A stretch of DNA of 64,000 nt, taken from positions 828,383 through 892,382 of the forward strand of contig JANPYM010000002.1 in the NCBI GenBank assembly GCA_025890175.1, written 5' to 3'. Positions 8,498 to 20,768 of this stretch are shown here, piece by piece. The notes under the pieces are model-generated. The model was not told the DNA's origin. It worked only from the letters and a program-made list of their open reading frames with translations, and did not search any database. The DNA comes from Ciborinia camelliae. Its lineage: Eukaryota > Ascomycota > Leotiomycetes > Helotiales > Sclerotiniaceae. Both the position numbers and the translations under genes were made by a program. Position 1 is the stretch's first letter; each line of letters starts with the position of its first letter.

Positions 8498-10703
8498 TTA
8501 CTCCTCATCCGAACTAACCACAATCACCTCGCCCCTAACCAATCCATCTCTCCTCTCAAGATGTCTCCTCACACTCCCCAAAAGAACCTTCCCAAAGATA
8601 GGGGGTACGGCATTCCCGATTTGTTTCCTAATCTCCTGTCCATGGAAAACATGTTTGAGTGGAAATCCCTGCAATGCAGCTAGTTCCCGATTCGTCATTC
8701 CTCGACTTCCGTTTGGTAAGCCGAGTCCGTTCCCTCCACTCGTCATTATACAGCCGCAAATAACGGAGCCGTCCCAAGGAACATAGTTTGCACGGTGCAG
8801 CTGTGGGCTTTGGGGGTCATGGTTTGGAGCGTTGTCTGGGATGGAAGAGAGTGCTTGGTTTGGGGTGCGGTAGGGCTTTTTGGAGGGGGTGCAGTGGAGC
8901 GGGTCGGTGTAAGTGTATTGGGGCATGTGCGGAAGGGTTTCCCCTGGACTGTGAGGAATTGTTAGTTTATGATTGTAGATGGAAAAGGGAAGGTAAAGGG
9001 GGGGTCGGGGTAGTAAGGGGTAAGCGAATTAAACACCACGTACCAAGCCGCGATAATAATCAATCTAGTCCTCCTACTTGGCGTCCCATATCCCTGAAAC
9101 TTGACTACCTGCCACGAAACATCAAACCCTAAATCCGTATAACATCTAATTACCCCATTGAAAGCTGGTTTATTTATTGGGTGCATTATTCCAAATGTTT
9201 GCTCCAAGGTAACGATTCTTGGGCGAGCCTTTTTGATCGCAGCTTCAACGCCAAAGAGGCTCGCATAGTTCATGTCATCATTTTGTCCTGGAACCGTGTG
9301 GGCGGGGGAGAAAACTTGGCAGGGGGGAGACAGGTGGAGGATGTCGACCAAGAGATCTTGACGGGGATCGGGGAGAGCGGCGAACTCGTCGACGGCGAGG
9401 TGATGGAACTTCGCGGAAGGGAAGTTTTTTTGCCATGTAAGGCCTGCGTGAGAGTTGAAATCGAAGCCCCAATTAATGTCAAGGCCGGCTGCTGCAGCGC
9501 CCACTGTCATACCTCCCGCTCCGCAATCTGGATAATTCGTTAGGAAATCGTGATTTCATAAGGGTGGTAAAACTTACAGCCATCGCCATATGTGTATTTC
9601 GAGCTGGTATTGGATGAATTATCACCATTGTTGATATTTCCAGAGCCGCCCAAAACAGTGTCACCCCTCCACAAAAGCTTCCTAATATCCGGTTCGACAA
9701 ACTCACCATCCGTGCACTCTTCCTTCTTGTTCAGTGATCTCAAGATTGCCGATTCCCTGGGTCTATCCACCACCAAACTCTTTTTCACTCTTGCTTCCGT
9801 GTCGGAATACCTTGCTACGAAAGCCCATCTAGCGACCAATAGCATCTCATCCTCCACATATTTGAGGATTTCCTTCAGTTCCCTACCTGCAATTCCCGCA
9901 GGAATGTCCTCTTTTCTGTATCTGCACTCAGGAAATGGTCGATTGGTACAGATTAGACGGCGTATCTTTACAATCTCGTCTAGTCGAATTGTATGTACAG
10001 ATTGTTCCCATACATCTCGTCTGTCATCCCTATCAACTTCATGGATGAATGCCAATTCATTCCTCTTTGTTTTTATCATCCCACCAAGTATGAAATCGCG
10101 AGTCCGCACGAGCTTCCATCCTCTGATCGAAACATCATCACTTGTAAGATTCTTGACAATTAATTTTATCTTCAAAAAGGTTCCATTCCCGAGCTCGACC
10201 GTTTTCCCGGGCTTGAGAAAACTGGATTTCCAAGCTAAGGATTCAATCTCTATGTTTGGAGGCACGACCTTGGGATTTCTTTTGGCAAGAGAAGCTCGCT
10301 GAATGTTGTCTTGGATGGCAATTTGTGGCTCAATGTCAAAAATCTCTTTTTCAAGCTCAGCCTCCCTTTCGTAGTCTTCCAGGTCTATTAATACGGCCCC
10401 TTCAGGAAGTTTAAAAGCGGGGAAGTCTTCTTCTTCGTCAAGGTTGATGGCTTGCGGAACAGTCCCTGGTAGAAGAGGGCTGGCATTAGCGTGCATGCTA
10501 CGAAAAGCCGCGAGTGGAACCCCAGTGTGGCGCTTGGAAGTGTTAAAGGTCTCACGATCTGTCCAAGACAACTCACTTTCCTCTAGAGGACGCTTTTTGG
10601 CAGGCGTGGAAGGCGTCTCAGGTGTGGAGGGCGATGCAGAGAGAGATACATAACGTGACCGCGAATCATGGGCCGTTGATGAAAGAGCTGAACCAGGTCT
10701 CAT
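8498..10703 (-). CDS. rid: RID/Masc1-type C-5 cytosine DNA methyltransferase
   Basis: Three exons, 10703-9578, 9527-9044 and 8948-8498, join in frame (2,061 nt, 686 residues) across introns of 50 and 95 bp with GTAAGT and GTACGT donors. The N-terminal ~375 residues are a low-complexity start plus a BAH-like region. The catalytic part shows motif I (CGAGG, residues 377-381), motif IV SPPCQ with the nucleophile C445, and motif VI as E484-Q-T instead of the usual ENV. It also has the SRRTR motif VIII (~526-530), RELAALQGFP (624-633) and QIGNAVPP (about 646-653). EQT in place of ENV is characteristic of the RID/Masc1 family, which is required for repeat-induced point mutation in Neurospora and for methylation induced premeiotically in Ascobolus. 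The frame is open a little upstream of the ATG without another ATG, so a further 5' exon is possible. The gene looks intact. Confidence 0.9.
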
Positions 10704-12934
10704 GTTAGACACATTTCTAGAAGAGGCTTTTCACAACAATTTTAGCAACTGCTCTCATAATGGGTAGATAGTTTTGTATATTCAATTTACGAATAATCTC
10801 AATCGCCGATGGGCTGCTGAGAACAAAAGAGAAACTCTTACCTATTTCAACCCCAAAATCCACATCTATAGCACTATTATCAACATGGACCCCTTTAGAG
10901 GAATCCATTATGTGTCCTAAGTTGGTGAAATAAATCAGTTGTTGTCAGGTAATCAGTCAATATGAAAGCATCAAAATGAAGTTGACTCAAGACTGTAAGG
11001 AACAAGATGGAATTGTTAGGAATTTTATGGTCTTTTTCAAAAAACTTTTTTTCCAGGCAATTTCGGCATACAGCCTTGTCAGATGTAGCCCAAGAAGGTA
11101 ACAGGAGGTAGAAGTAGGTTCCCAATATGAAGTGAATGATCAGTGTTAAATTAAAGAAATTGGTTATCAAGCAGCATTATCGTTGATAAGCGAAGATGAT
11201 AATCTATATCTTGCACTTCTTGGGATCAAAAGTGGGAAATCCATTATGGATCCTGTATGCAAAGAAATCAAAGTCAAGAAGATAACAAGACAATGGCCAT
11301 TCATTATAGCATCCTTAGGAGTTTAGCAACACAATGCTGGCTTAACTGCCACTTGAAAGCCCCCGGTTTCATGAATCAAAAAAGTCCCCCAGAATACAAG
11401 AAAGTAATATCTTAACACACCTCGAATACAATTCCCCATATCGACATCATAATAATTCATTATATCGTTCCCACTATCTTGCTCCTGACCTTGACGGCTA
11501 AGTTTCTTCGTGCCAACATCGAAACCCATCATACCCAAATTCTTGAAGATCTCACCAAACCCTCTCAAAAGCCCCACACTCTGAATTGGCACACTATGAA
11601 TGGGCTGAACGACAACCAGTTCCGACTCTGACCTGACCAAATAAGGCGAGTGAGTGTCTTCTTCGTATGTCTCCAAAGTCTACCAAAAACTAGTTTGCGT
11701 TCCTCTACCGCATTCAAGCCCTTCGAAGAGAATCAGTGCACTGCAGCTTTAGGAACCGATTCTAAGCTCTTAAACAAAAGGTTTGATTGAAGGTGCTGCC
11801 TGATCACGCTCACGCTACTGTATCACTTTTCTTTTTCTGAAAAACAAATATATCATACGCCACTAGATTTCTCGCCGAGTTGGTAGGTCTCGTGTTACGT
11901 GAGCTGAATCTGATAGAGATTGTCGGATTTAGAAGCATAGCAAAAACGGAGATGCTTTACCTTTGAGACTATAACTACGAGTATATCTGATGACCAGCCA
12001 TCCTCGGCCCCATGCGAAATTGCCCACAGCCATTCTACTTGTCGAGTTCCAAGAGTCCTGGAGGTATTGAGTAGAATGAGATTTTATATTGAATACTCAA
12101 CCATTTTAGCGAGGTTCAAATATAAACATCGTGTGGTTCTCAAGATTCAAGTCAGAAAGACAAGATCAAGGAACAAAAAGCTGCACGTGTCAGCCACTGC
12201 AAGGGCCCCTGGAGAACCGCGTGTGGTTGCATAGCGGATCCTTTTGCACGAATTTCTGTATACCTGGAAATCGAAGCTAGACTGATCGCGCGTATCAATT
12301 TTCGTGACCACAGTACTCGGTTTCCAAATCCATGAGACGATCCTCAATTTCATCGTATACGGTATGGGCCCTGTTCATCAAATCTGGATGATGATACTCG
12401 TAGGAGGAGTAGGATCTTGAGTAGTAGGATCTGGAGTACTAGGATCTGGAATAGTAGGATCTGGCGTAGTATGATCTCGAGTAGTAGCTACTATCCGAAC
12501 CGCCTGATGAGATTGGCGGCTTGGTAAGATTGGAGGATTCGGGACTGTCATGAATCTATCCAGAAAGGTAGGTACGTGTACGCGGGTATGCTGTAAAATC
12601 ACCATGTCGACAGTCGTGCTTGCTTATTGGTAGGTGCTCTAACTGTGGCGCTTCATTTCATTTTGATATCCCCAAACATAAACATAGCCTCATCTCTATG
12701 AAACATTTGAAGGAATATGAATCTTATAATAGCACTGGGACTTTGACCTGGTTGACGTGAAAAAACATAATACAAAATGTAAAAGAGTTCTCCATCCTCG
12801 AGTTTTCATTCTCCCTTTTCAGTCATCAATCAATTCGCTGATCAATACTTATATTCTTGAAGCGTACCTAGGTAGTCTGCCCTGTCTCGCCGTCTCGAAT
12901 CATAACCTTTCATTTTACCACAATATTTAAACGG
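10704..12934. other. Spacer upstream of the methyltransferase with a 15-bp minisatellite
   Basis: No supported gene. A 63-codon open frame (10908-10717, minus) directly upstream of the methyltransferase could be a 5' leader ORF, but no intron joins it in phase. At 12406-12487 there are about 5.5 copies of a 15-bp repeat of the type GTAGTAGGATCTGGA. The frame 11676-11323 (minus) has no upstream ATG and no recognisable domain. Confidence 0.5.
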
Positions 12935-12960
12935 CTTCATCTTCATCTTCATCTTCATCA
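12935..12960 (+). repeat. (CTTCAT)n microsatellite in the SRP19 leader region
   Basis: Four copies of CTTCAT-type hexamers sit just upstream of the micro-ORF, in the pyrimidine-rich context common for fungal promoters and 5' leaders. Confidence 0.6.
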
Positions 12961-12979
12961 ACATCAACCCTCTTCCACA

Positions 12980-13072
12980 ATGAAGGAAAAGCTCAGCCGT
13001 ACCTGGACAAAATTCGTTCTTTCTCTCGGATCTGTTTTTCGAGCTCTCAATCGCGCAAATTGTGCTTGCTAA
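12980..13072 (+). CDS. Micro-ORF upstream of SRP19 (30 residues, C-terminal CxC)
   Basis: ATG with a favourable context (CACAATGA) opens a 30-codon frame that ends 183 bases before the SRP19 ATG. The peptide is basic and amphipathic and ends ...NRANCAC. A C-terminal Cys-x-Cys resembles the geranylgeranylation signal of Rab proteins, but the peptide is too short to be one. It could be an upstream ORF that tunes SRP19 translation, or chance. No family is recognised. Confidence 0.3.
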   Translation: MKEKLSRTWTKFVLSLGSVFRALNRANCAC

Positions 13073-13255
13073 GTAAACAGCGCTTGGTGGGACATTGACA
13101 TTCCACGTGACCTATGCAATAACGACTTGCTCGCTTCCCGCAGAAAGCTTAACTTCGAAGCCCGCTTCTGAGCTTCCAGACCCCACCACCACCACCCCAC
13201 ACTTTCTAAAGTACACACGTTCTCAATCACAATTTGCGCCACAACGACGAGCAAG

Positions 13256-14185
13256 ATGTCGCACGCACGAATCGAAGAGGTTGATGATAGCGACAATGAG
13301 TATGGCGCCAGCGATCCATCTGAAGGCGATATCTCAGACGTGGCCTCGGATTTCTCAGACCACGACATCATCAAGAAGAGGACACCAGCACCGTCATCCA
13401 TCAACCGCGCACCACCCCCTAATGCCAAATCTTCTCAAATGAATCCCGCCAACATACCGTTTTCTGGCTCACAAATAACTACCGGCGCAGATGGCACACA
13501 ATTTCGTTCTACAGAAGATAGCTCTAAATATAAAGATTTCCAATGTATATATCCAATATATTTTGATGCTACTAGAAGTCGGGCAGAAGGCAGAAGAGTG
13601 GGCATGGAGCTGGCTGTCAAGAACCCAGTCGCCCGAGAAATTGTAGCTGCATGCTCTAGACTTCGAATTGAAACCTTATTTGAGCCAGTCAAGACTCATC
13701 CTAAGGATTGGGCAAATCCGGGTCGGGTTAAAGTTAATATTAGAGGGGGAAATGCAGCTATCAAGAACAGTACGTTTTATTTTAGGGAGTTTCCTTGGGG
13801 TAGTTTGCGCGTTTCTGTAATGCCATATATTAACAAGTAGTCAATTATAGAACACCATCTCTACACGTTGATCGCGAAACATCTCCAAGACAATCCTACC
13901 ACAGAGAAAACCGCCATGCAACCTCAACTTGCTGGCATACCACCACCTGATCCAAGCAAGCCATTACCCAGGCCTGCAGTACCAAAAGGATGGAAGATGG
14001 GAGAAATATTACCATACTATAGCGCGGCATTATCTGGTGGCGGCGTCAGTGAGAACTTCTTCAAGGATATGATGGCGGAGATGGGGGGCCAAATGCCTGG
14101 AATGGCCGGGATGATGGATGGACCATCGAGCAGCGCGCCCTCGGAATCAAAGAAAAAGGATAAGAAGAAGAAGATTAAGGGTTGA
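13256..14185 (+). CDS. sec65: Signal recognition particle subunit SRP19 / Sec65
   Basis: Two exons, 13256-13769 and 13851-14185, join across an 81-bp intron (GTACGT donor, TTATAG acceptor) to give 849 nt and 282 residues, close to the 273 of yeast Sec65. The N-terminal ~90 residues are acidic and disordered. The SRP19 fold follows: FQCIYPIYFDA at about 97-107, GRR.....A..NP, and a Lys-rich RVKVNIRGG loop near 160-170. The Lys-rich C-terminus (KKKDKKKKIKG) is typical for binding SRP RNA. SRP19 binds helices 6 and 8 of SRP RNA during particle assembly in the nucleus and lets Srp54 load, for co-translational targeting to the ER. The splice restores the family sequence IKNKHHLYTLIAKHL, which supports the intron call. 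Confidence 0.95.
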
Positions 14186-16100
14186 AGGATTTTGTCTGGC
14201 CCTGTGAGGGATGTCAATACAGTATTGGGAGACTAAAACATAGGAGAAGATTTTGGCCTTTATCATAAACTTGCAGTTCAAGAGCGATCTGGGCTCGCAT
14301 CCGTAAGGGCATGCCTTTTGGTAGCAAAGGTACACATCATATACAGCAGAATAGGTAATCTACATCAGTCTCTCAATTGGCGATGGCAAATTGTAATTCC
14401 TCTTATCATCTATACTATATTGACATAATACATATCCTGTTAATTCAGAGTTGTTATCATTAAATATCCTCCTTCATAACTTCCAACTTCACTATCTACA
14501 TCCCAAATTTCCTTCCTCTTCCACCCCATCTTGCAAAGCCCTGCCATACTTTTGTGAAAACAAAGCACCTCATCTCACCCCATCCATATCAACTCATACT
14601 TCTCTCCCACCCCACAAGGTAACTCATTCAATGGCATTCACTATCATCCAATCTTTCATGCCGAGGTTCTCACCAAGACTGTAGACCAAAAAAGCTTCAA
14701 ATCAAGAGAGTGTAAAACACCGAAACCTTTACCACCAACATCAAACCAAGACAGATTCTCAAGCTATTACCCAAAACTCCTGAATATCTCCCTATGAGAT
14801 CCCGGAGGCGCAGTGGTGATTTTTGCAAAATGTTTCATACAACACAAGTTGATCACCGGTGGTGCTTGGGCAAAAAATGTTTGAACGAGGAAAGACTTTG
14901 CCAGATGGCGGAAGGGGGAGCCGGGGCGGTCAACCTTGAGTATTGGCAGGCACAAGCAAATGATGTATAGCTAATGCAATCATTTAAGAGCACATGCGAC
15001 GAATGAACAGTATGCGCTCGAAGCAACAGATATTGAATTCTCCTTTCGAGCACCTCCATTCGAATTTCAATGGCAGACCCCGACACAACCGATCCCCATC
15101 CTCTCAGACGAATAAAAAGATACAAACGGAGAACAGAGCAGGAGGGAATTCGAAGAAGCCCGCAGATGCTACAAGATGGGTCTTGTTGCAACGACTAATA
15201 GAACACAAGGAGTTGCGGGGGGAACGGGCAGTAGAATAAAAAAAGAGGAGTATTTGACAATCGAGTTCCAATTGCGGAATTAAAAACGGTTACTTAATCT
15301 ATCGACAGAATCGCAGAAGACAAAACGACAAAAAAACAATCTGCGAAATTTGCTGCCGCCCGCAGAACAACCTTCATTGACCAATTCAAAGCCCCTCTCG
15401 AATCACGTTCACTTTCATCATCCCATCTCCATACAATCCTACCTATGCGATCCTATTACCTGGGACGAAACGAAAATGCAACGAATAAGGTCGAAGTAAA
15501 CAGCCCTAACGCCAGAAACGCCCCGAGCCCCAATTCCTCGATTCCTCTCTCAAATCTCTCGGAACTTCGGTTTCAGTATAAGAAGACAATCCATAACAAC
15601 CTTGATCTGTCATGCCACAATACTGTTTGACACCCGGAACCTGCCGGCGCAAAGTGAATGGACAGAAGGCCTTGAGGGTGTGAACAAAACTTGGGCGCAA
15701 TTTCTTTTTGGCGATTTTGATTGAGCATATTTGGCTAGGGGCATGGATATGAGCGTTCCTTTTAGTCTCTTGAAAACACTTTGCTAACGTATATGATCCG
15801 CTATGGCAGATATCTTTCCAACTTTCCCGCCCTCGCACATCGACCACCGCCGCCTGCCGGCAAATACTTACATATGGTGGAATTGGGTCCAATAGTCTCC
15901 GGGAATGGGGCAGTCTCTTCGGCACACTCGTGGCACTTCGTACGGACATCGCCGGGCCGACCAATACACTTAAATCGGGGAGAGGGTCGCCGGAGGTAGA
16001 TTTGAGGACGCACAACAGGTGGTAAAGCCTTCGCAGACGACGAACAACCTTTGGCTAGGCCCAAAATCAATACGAACCATTCCTTGACCTCCTACGACCC
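14186..16100. other. Gene-free spacer downstream of SRP19
   Basis: No gene can be supported. Open frames in this stretch lack ATG starts or recognisable domains. A 42-codon ATG frame at 15070-15198 (plus) has a good start context but no family resemblance. Confidence 0.45.
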
Positions 16101-17430
16101 TCCTGCCAACGTCTCACAGGCTCAGGTTGCGTATTGCGACTAAAACCTGGCAAAAACCGAAAACTCCCAAAACGCCCCGAGCTCCCACGCCACCAAAGTT
16201 CTTTCAAAACCCCCGAAACTAAAACCCCAGACTATTCGAAGTCTCCTCTTCAATCTCCAGGTTTAAAATTTTTACTTTTCCACCCGTGTCAAAAGTTTTC
16301 ATTTTTTGTATGGGGGAAGAATTTTGGGACAGACGTGCAACAAACCGGTAGAACCCCGGAAAACCCTCTACACGTGATAAACGTGACCTGGAAAAACCTT
16401 AATCCCGCCGAGCCTCGGCATAAAAATATTGAATATCCAACGCGGTTCTCATCTGGTAGAAAATTCCATACCATCTTATAAAAAGTTACCACAGGTCCGT
16501 GCCATTGTCAGAAAAAAATTGTAAACATCACAAGCCAATGAAATTCATGAATTGGGATTGCAGACGTGCAACCAAAACCTAACCTGGAAGTGATATTCAC
16601 CTACAGATTTACCAGCACCGACGTAAAAAAGGAAAAGAGTAAATGTCCAACAAGATCATTCAACCAAAACCCCTCAGAGCTTCCAATGTGAAGATACCAG
16701 AACCAGTGCATAAGGCTGCCGTCGCCATAAATTTCGTAGTACCAGCTCAAGCCAAAGGAATGTATCAATTGGGATTGTAGATGTGTAGCCAAACCTTTTC
16801 CACGCCGAGTTATATTCACCTGTAAACTTTCCAAGCCAATGTTTGAGCGCCGACATGCTCAAATCAAATGGATATTCAATAATATGATGATTGAAAATTA
16901 TAACCTCTGGACTTCCTATATGAAGTGAGTAACTTATCCATCAAGATTCAAGTTGCCCATTATTGCCAGGAACTTCATACAAAAACACCAAAGGCCAGTG
17001 AAGCTGCATGAATTGGGATTTGTACGGAGTAGACATGCAACCAAAGCCCCTCCATCCCCAAGAAAAGAATGAATCCGAGTGAATCTCTCCCCATCAAGGT
17101 CTTCTCATCCCATCATCATCAAGCCATCCAGCAAAAAAAGAAGCCGAGGCTCTAAATTTTTTTTTTGCCGGAACCTCCCGCTCTTGCTTTTCCCACCAAA
17201 AAAAACGAAAACGCCCCGAGCTGTAGCACATCAATTACTCTTTCAAATTGAACGCTGATAGTTTTCCTATAATCGCGCAATTGAGAGCTTTCGAAATCTG
17301 CAAAAAAAGTTGTACTTTGTCAAAAAGCCCCAAAGATCCAAGCACCCTCAGACGTGCAACAAAACTTTTTTGAACCCCAAAATATCACGTGGATATCACG
17401 AGTTGGCGTAAATGGAGGTCTGCCATTGGT
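16101..17430. repeat. Degenerate dispersed/tandem repeats with AGACGTGCAACAAA core
   Basis: The core CAGACGTGCAACAAA and variants recur near 16331, 16561, 16780, 17030 and 17350. In the middle three it is preceded by ATGAATTGGGATTG-type sequence and by an AAGCCAATG element, giving a diverged ~220-240-bp repeat at about 16510-17060. A second element, AAAACGCCCCGAGCT, occurs near 16170 and 17210. No coding frame is convincing. Confidence 0.55.
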
Positions 17431-19311
17431 CGGGGAAAATGGCAAAATCATTCATTTGGACATTGAGGGAGCTACAAGGTCATGCTGGGTTTGAAACTTG
17501 AGGTGCAGGTCGAGAAGATGCTTTTGAGTCTTATGGGGAAGTTTAAAAAATTTCTGGCTTCCCGTTTTGGAGAAATTTGGATTTGGAGTTAGGGGCGCGG
17601 CCTTCCTCCTGCTGGATTTGAGCGAAAGTTGCATCGCAACTTCCTACTTCGACAAAACACACACAACCATCTTCGACAAAACATCGTCAAACTACGAATA
17701 ATTACACATGATATATCGGCAGAAGATGGAAAGGCGTTTGATGGAAGGAAATTAATAAACTGGGAGGAGTTTACGAAGAAATAATGTTTTTTGGGCATAC
17801 GACGCCAGCTCGATGGTTGTCGCGGATTTGAACCAGCAGTCCTAAGAGATGGAATACTTCTACGAATATCTCTGCGAATATCTCTGCGCACATCTCTGCG
17901 AAAATCTCTACGAATACCTCTACGAGCCGTCCAAGAATCAATAATGACGCCATTGGTATATAAAATGGAGGGAAAGATATTGAGAACCCATATACCTTCT
18001 GTTAGCAGGCTTGAGCTACAATCTCATGGGCTGTGATCGCAACAATAATATACAGTTGTTTTGTCTCGACATAGGCAATTGAGTGTGCAGTTTGACTTGG
18101 GACAATCGATCAGAGCTATGTTCCAGTATAGAAATCGGATTTGGAAAATGGGTCGCAAACGTTTGGTTTGGGGCTGGACATTGAGGTAGAAATTGATTTC
18201 AAACCTTGTGTTCAACACTGGCTTGGAGGCTGCTCAATCTTATCGAATCTAGTGCAGATATGAAGGCAATTTAAATGGTGCGCCTGAACATCAAGCTTCT
18301 TCAGAGACGCGGGGAATTCTACATCGCGGCGACTTCACGGCAACAGCAGGGTCTCACTGCATTGAACATTCGAAGTCGCATTGGACAATAGATGGCCATT
18401 CTTTTTGAATATGCCAAAGAACTTGCAACAATGGGGTAGGGGTGAAAGACAACAATGCTCAAATCGAAGTCGGACAATTCGAGGGAGCGAGAACGAGGTT
18501 TAGTACATACTATACTAAGTGCTGGCTTGGAGCTTAGTCCGAACAATTGAAGTTTATTTGGGAGAAACCATGGGCCCGCAGGTCAAGACAGGTTGAACAA
18601 CAATACCATAGACGCTATGCAGCACTATGCGGCACGATGGCAGGCAGTATAGGGCGGACATTTAGGTACGCTGTGCCCCAATCATGCCAAACGAGTTCTA
18701 AATACATACAAGCATAAACTTTCCAAGCCAATTCTGCTACACCAGCAAGGTCTTTCCTCTCATCAACACCCTACCTTCACATCCTCCCAACAATCCAAAG
18801 ACATGGGATGAGACCTTCTGGAAAGTTTGCACAAATATCCAAACAAAATATCAAAAATTCTGGAATTGTATACACATACTGTACTAAACTCTAATAATGA
18901 CGAGGTTTTGTTTCCCTAATCTGTTATACTTCACACAGTTGAGGAAGTTTCTTTTCTGATCTGCTAGTTGTCAATATTGGCCTATGTATGAAAATCATCA
19001 TGAGGTCAAAAAATGTTGGTCGTTGAATTATTTTGCCGCGTTTCACGTGTGAGCTATGGAAGGCGGTCAGCCACCATGAACAACAAACAAAGAAATGAGC
19101 CAGCACCGAGGAAGTAAGAATACGACAGGGCTAAAACTCATAAGCTTCCCAGCCTCTTCAATCTCCCCTCGGGATTTGTTGATCAATGCTTCATCTCCAC
19201 AATTGAAGGAGCAGCACACTTCAGTCAGCTTTTTACGAATTTATGATTTACGATTTATTACTATTTCCTGGGATTTAATCAATGGAGAATATGATGCGAT
19301 ATTATTCCTAA
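17431..19311. other. Gene-free spacer
   Basis: No gene is supported. The stretch contains a 12-bp minisatellite (listed separately) and a tRNA B-box-like match without a foldable tRNA. The last ~300 bases are the probable promoter and leader of the next gene. Confidence 0.45.
17860..17926. repeat. 12-bp minisatellite, 5.5 copies
   Basis: Units CTACGAATATCT, CTGCGAATATCT, CTGCGCACATCT, CTGCGAAAATCT and CTACGAATACCT follow each other without gaps, ending in a partial unit. It is in frame with short minus-strand frames, which are therefore repeat artefacts (Arg/Asp or Glu/Ile repeats). Confidence 0.85.
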
Positions 19312-20768
19312 ATGTCATCCCCATACGATCGCAGAGGCGCACAGGCGCGTCGAGGAAATATTTCCTACTGGTTACCACTAGCTTTCACTGTTACTGCAGC
19401 CGCAGTAGGTGTAGTAGCATGGATATGGAGTACCAGAGGCGATGAAGATGACGATGATGAAGATGAGAACAAACCTCTCCAACCCCCAAGATCAGAACTT
19501 GGTGGTAGAAATCCAGATGGCAGCTTTCGAACAGGCCCTCCATCGTACGCGGGCGATATGCGACCGGGAGAAGCTTCTTTTGGAACAGCAGATCAACCAC
19601 CACCACCACACCCTCCTCGACCTGAAGAATCGCAAGGTTACATAGCGCAGATGTCAGGCGCACTACAACGAACACCTAGTCCACAGCAGTTTATCAATAG
19701 CGCAAGTAGAAGTCTTGCGGCGGGAGCCGCTGCGGTCGGTGGAGCTGTGGGGAGTGCTCTTTCTTCCATTAGGGAGGAAGACAAACACGGATTCGATGAT
19801 CATAGAACATGGCAGGAGGAATCAGTTATACGACGAAATGCCGCCCCAAGCCCACCCATCACCACAACTACAAAATCGGCCCCAGTCCCAAGGCAAAACG
19901 AACTGCGCTCTGAAAGTGCTACAGGAGTTTCCCCAGCACCTCGAGCGCCAGTTAGCAATGGAAAAAGGAAGACTGTCGCCATTGTAGTCTCTGCAGAATC
20001 ACACGATGATGACGCTGCTTCGGAAGCAGACTATCATCATGAATATGCGGTTTGTTAACTTTGAGATATTAGCCAATAATTACTAAATAGTTTTGTAGTC
20101 AATCCTCTCCCATCTTCCACGAAAAACCGACTTCTCCAAAATAAGACTATTTATTTTAATATTCGCACCGGGGCTAACGGAGCATCCACTGGATGCTGCA
20201 GGTGGGAAACCCAGTGGATCCCTCAGTTCCTCGTTTTCGAACATTGGCCCAGGCGATGTTCATACTCCGGGGGAAGAAAGCGATAGACAGTTGTAAGCCC
20301 CCTTTGTGTTTTTACGAAAGCCATTTGCTAATGAACAAAAGAACACCGATGTTTCCTCCAAAGGCTTCGACTCCACCCGCATTTGGCCCAATTTATAACG
20401 AAGCATTAGGCTTAGTGGAAAAAGAGACAATGGTGCTACCGTTTACCACCCCGACCGGCCATGTTCAAATCCTCCGACAGCTCGCACCCGACTTCGTCTA
20501 TCTACAAGAATCCCTCGCCGGAGAAAATGGGTCAGCAATAAATCATCTCCAAAGTTGGCTTCGAGAAGACGTTGTCCTAATCGTAGGCGCCGATGGAGGC
20601 CACGGTGGACTTGCAGATAGCGAATCCGAAGCTGGGAGCCAAGTTTCGAGGAAAAAAGAACAATGGTGGGAGAGAGAGGATAGAGTTGGTCTTGGAAGAG
20701 GTGTTGTTGTTGTAGAGGGGAATCGCGTTGGAGATTATTGGGCTAGAAAGGTTCTTGGGGTGGAATAG
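19312..20768 (+). CDS. pex22: Pex22-like peroxin (membrane anchor for Pex4)
   Basis: Three exons, 19312-20049, 20099-20292 and 20342-20768, separated by two 49-bp introns (ACTAA-like branch in the first, GTAAGC donor and GCTAAT branch in the second), give 452 residues. Residues ~17-39 form one strongly hydrophobic transmembrane segment (WLPLAFTVTAAAVGVVAWIW) after a short basic N-terminus. A long disordered, Pro-rich region follows, then a folded domain starting TVAIVVSAESHDD and continuing FILIFAPGL across the first splice. This architecture matches the fungal Peroxin-22 family, whose members anchor the ubiquitin-conjugating enzyme Pex4 on the cytosolic face of peroxisomes for Pex5 recycling. 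The assignment rests on remembered family features. An in-frame ATG inside intron 2 is not used in this model. Confidence 0.75.

Noticed and set aside
10717..10908. 63-codon ATG frame directly upstream of the methyltransferase, tested as its first exon
   Set aside because: The two plausible donors (GTAAGAG and GTAAATT) both leave the wrong phase for the acceptor before the methyltransferase ATG, so it cannot be joined as seen.
15070..15198. 42-codon plus-strand ATG frame with a basic N-terminal half and CC near the end
   Set aside because: Good start context but no family resemblance, splice evidence or neighbours; likely chance.
15506..16015. 169-codon minus-strand open frame
   Set aside because: Begins without an ATG, has no recognisable domain, and overlaps another open frame on the opposite strand.
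17821..17834. GGTTCAAATCC-type tRNA B-box match on the minus strand
   Set aside because: The flanking bases do not form a T-stem and no A-box or acceptor stem pairs around it, so not a tRNA gene.
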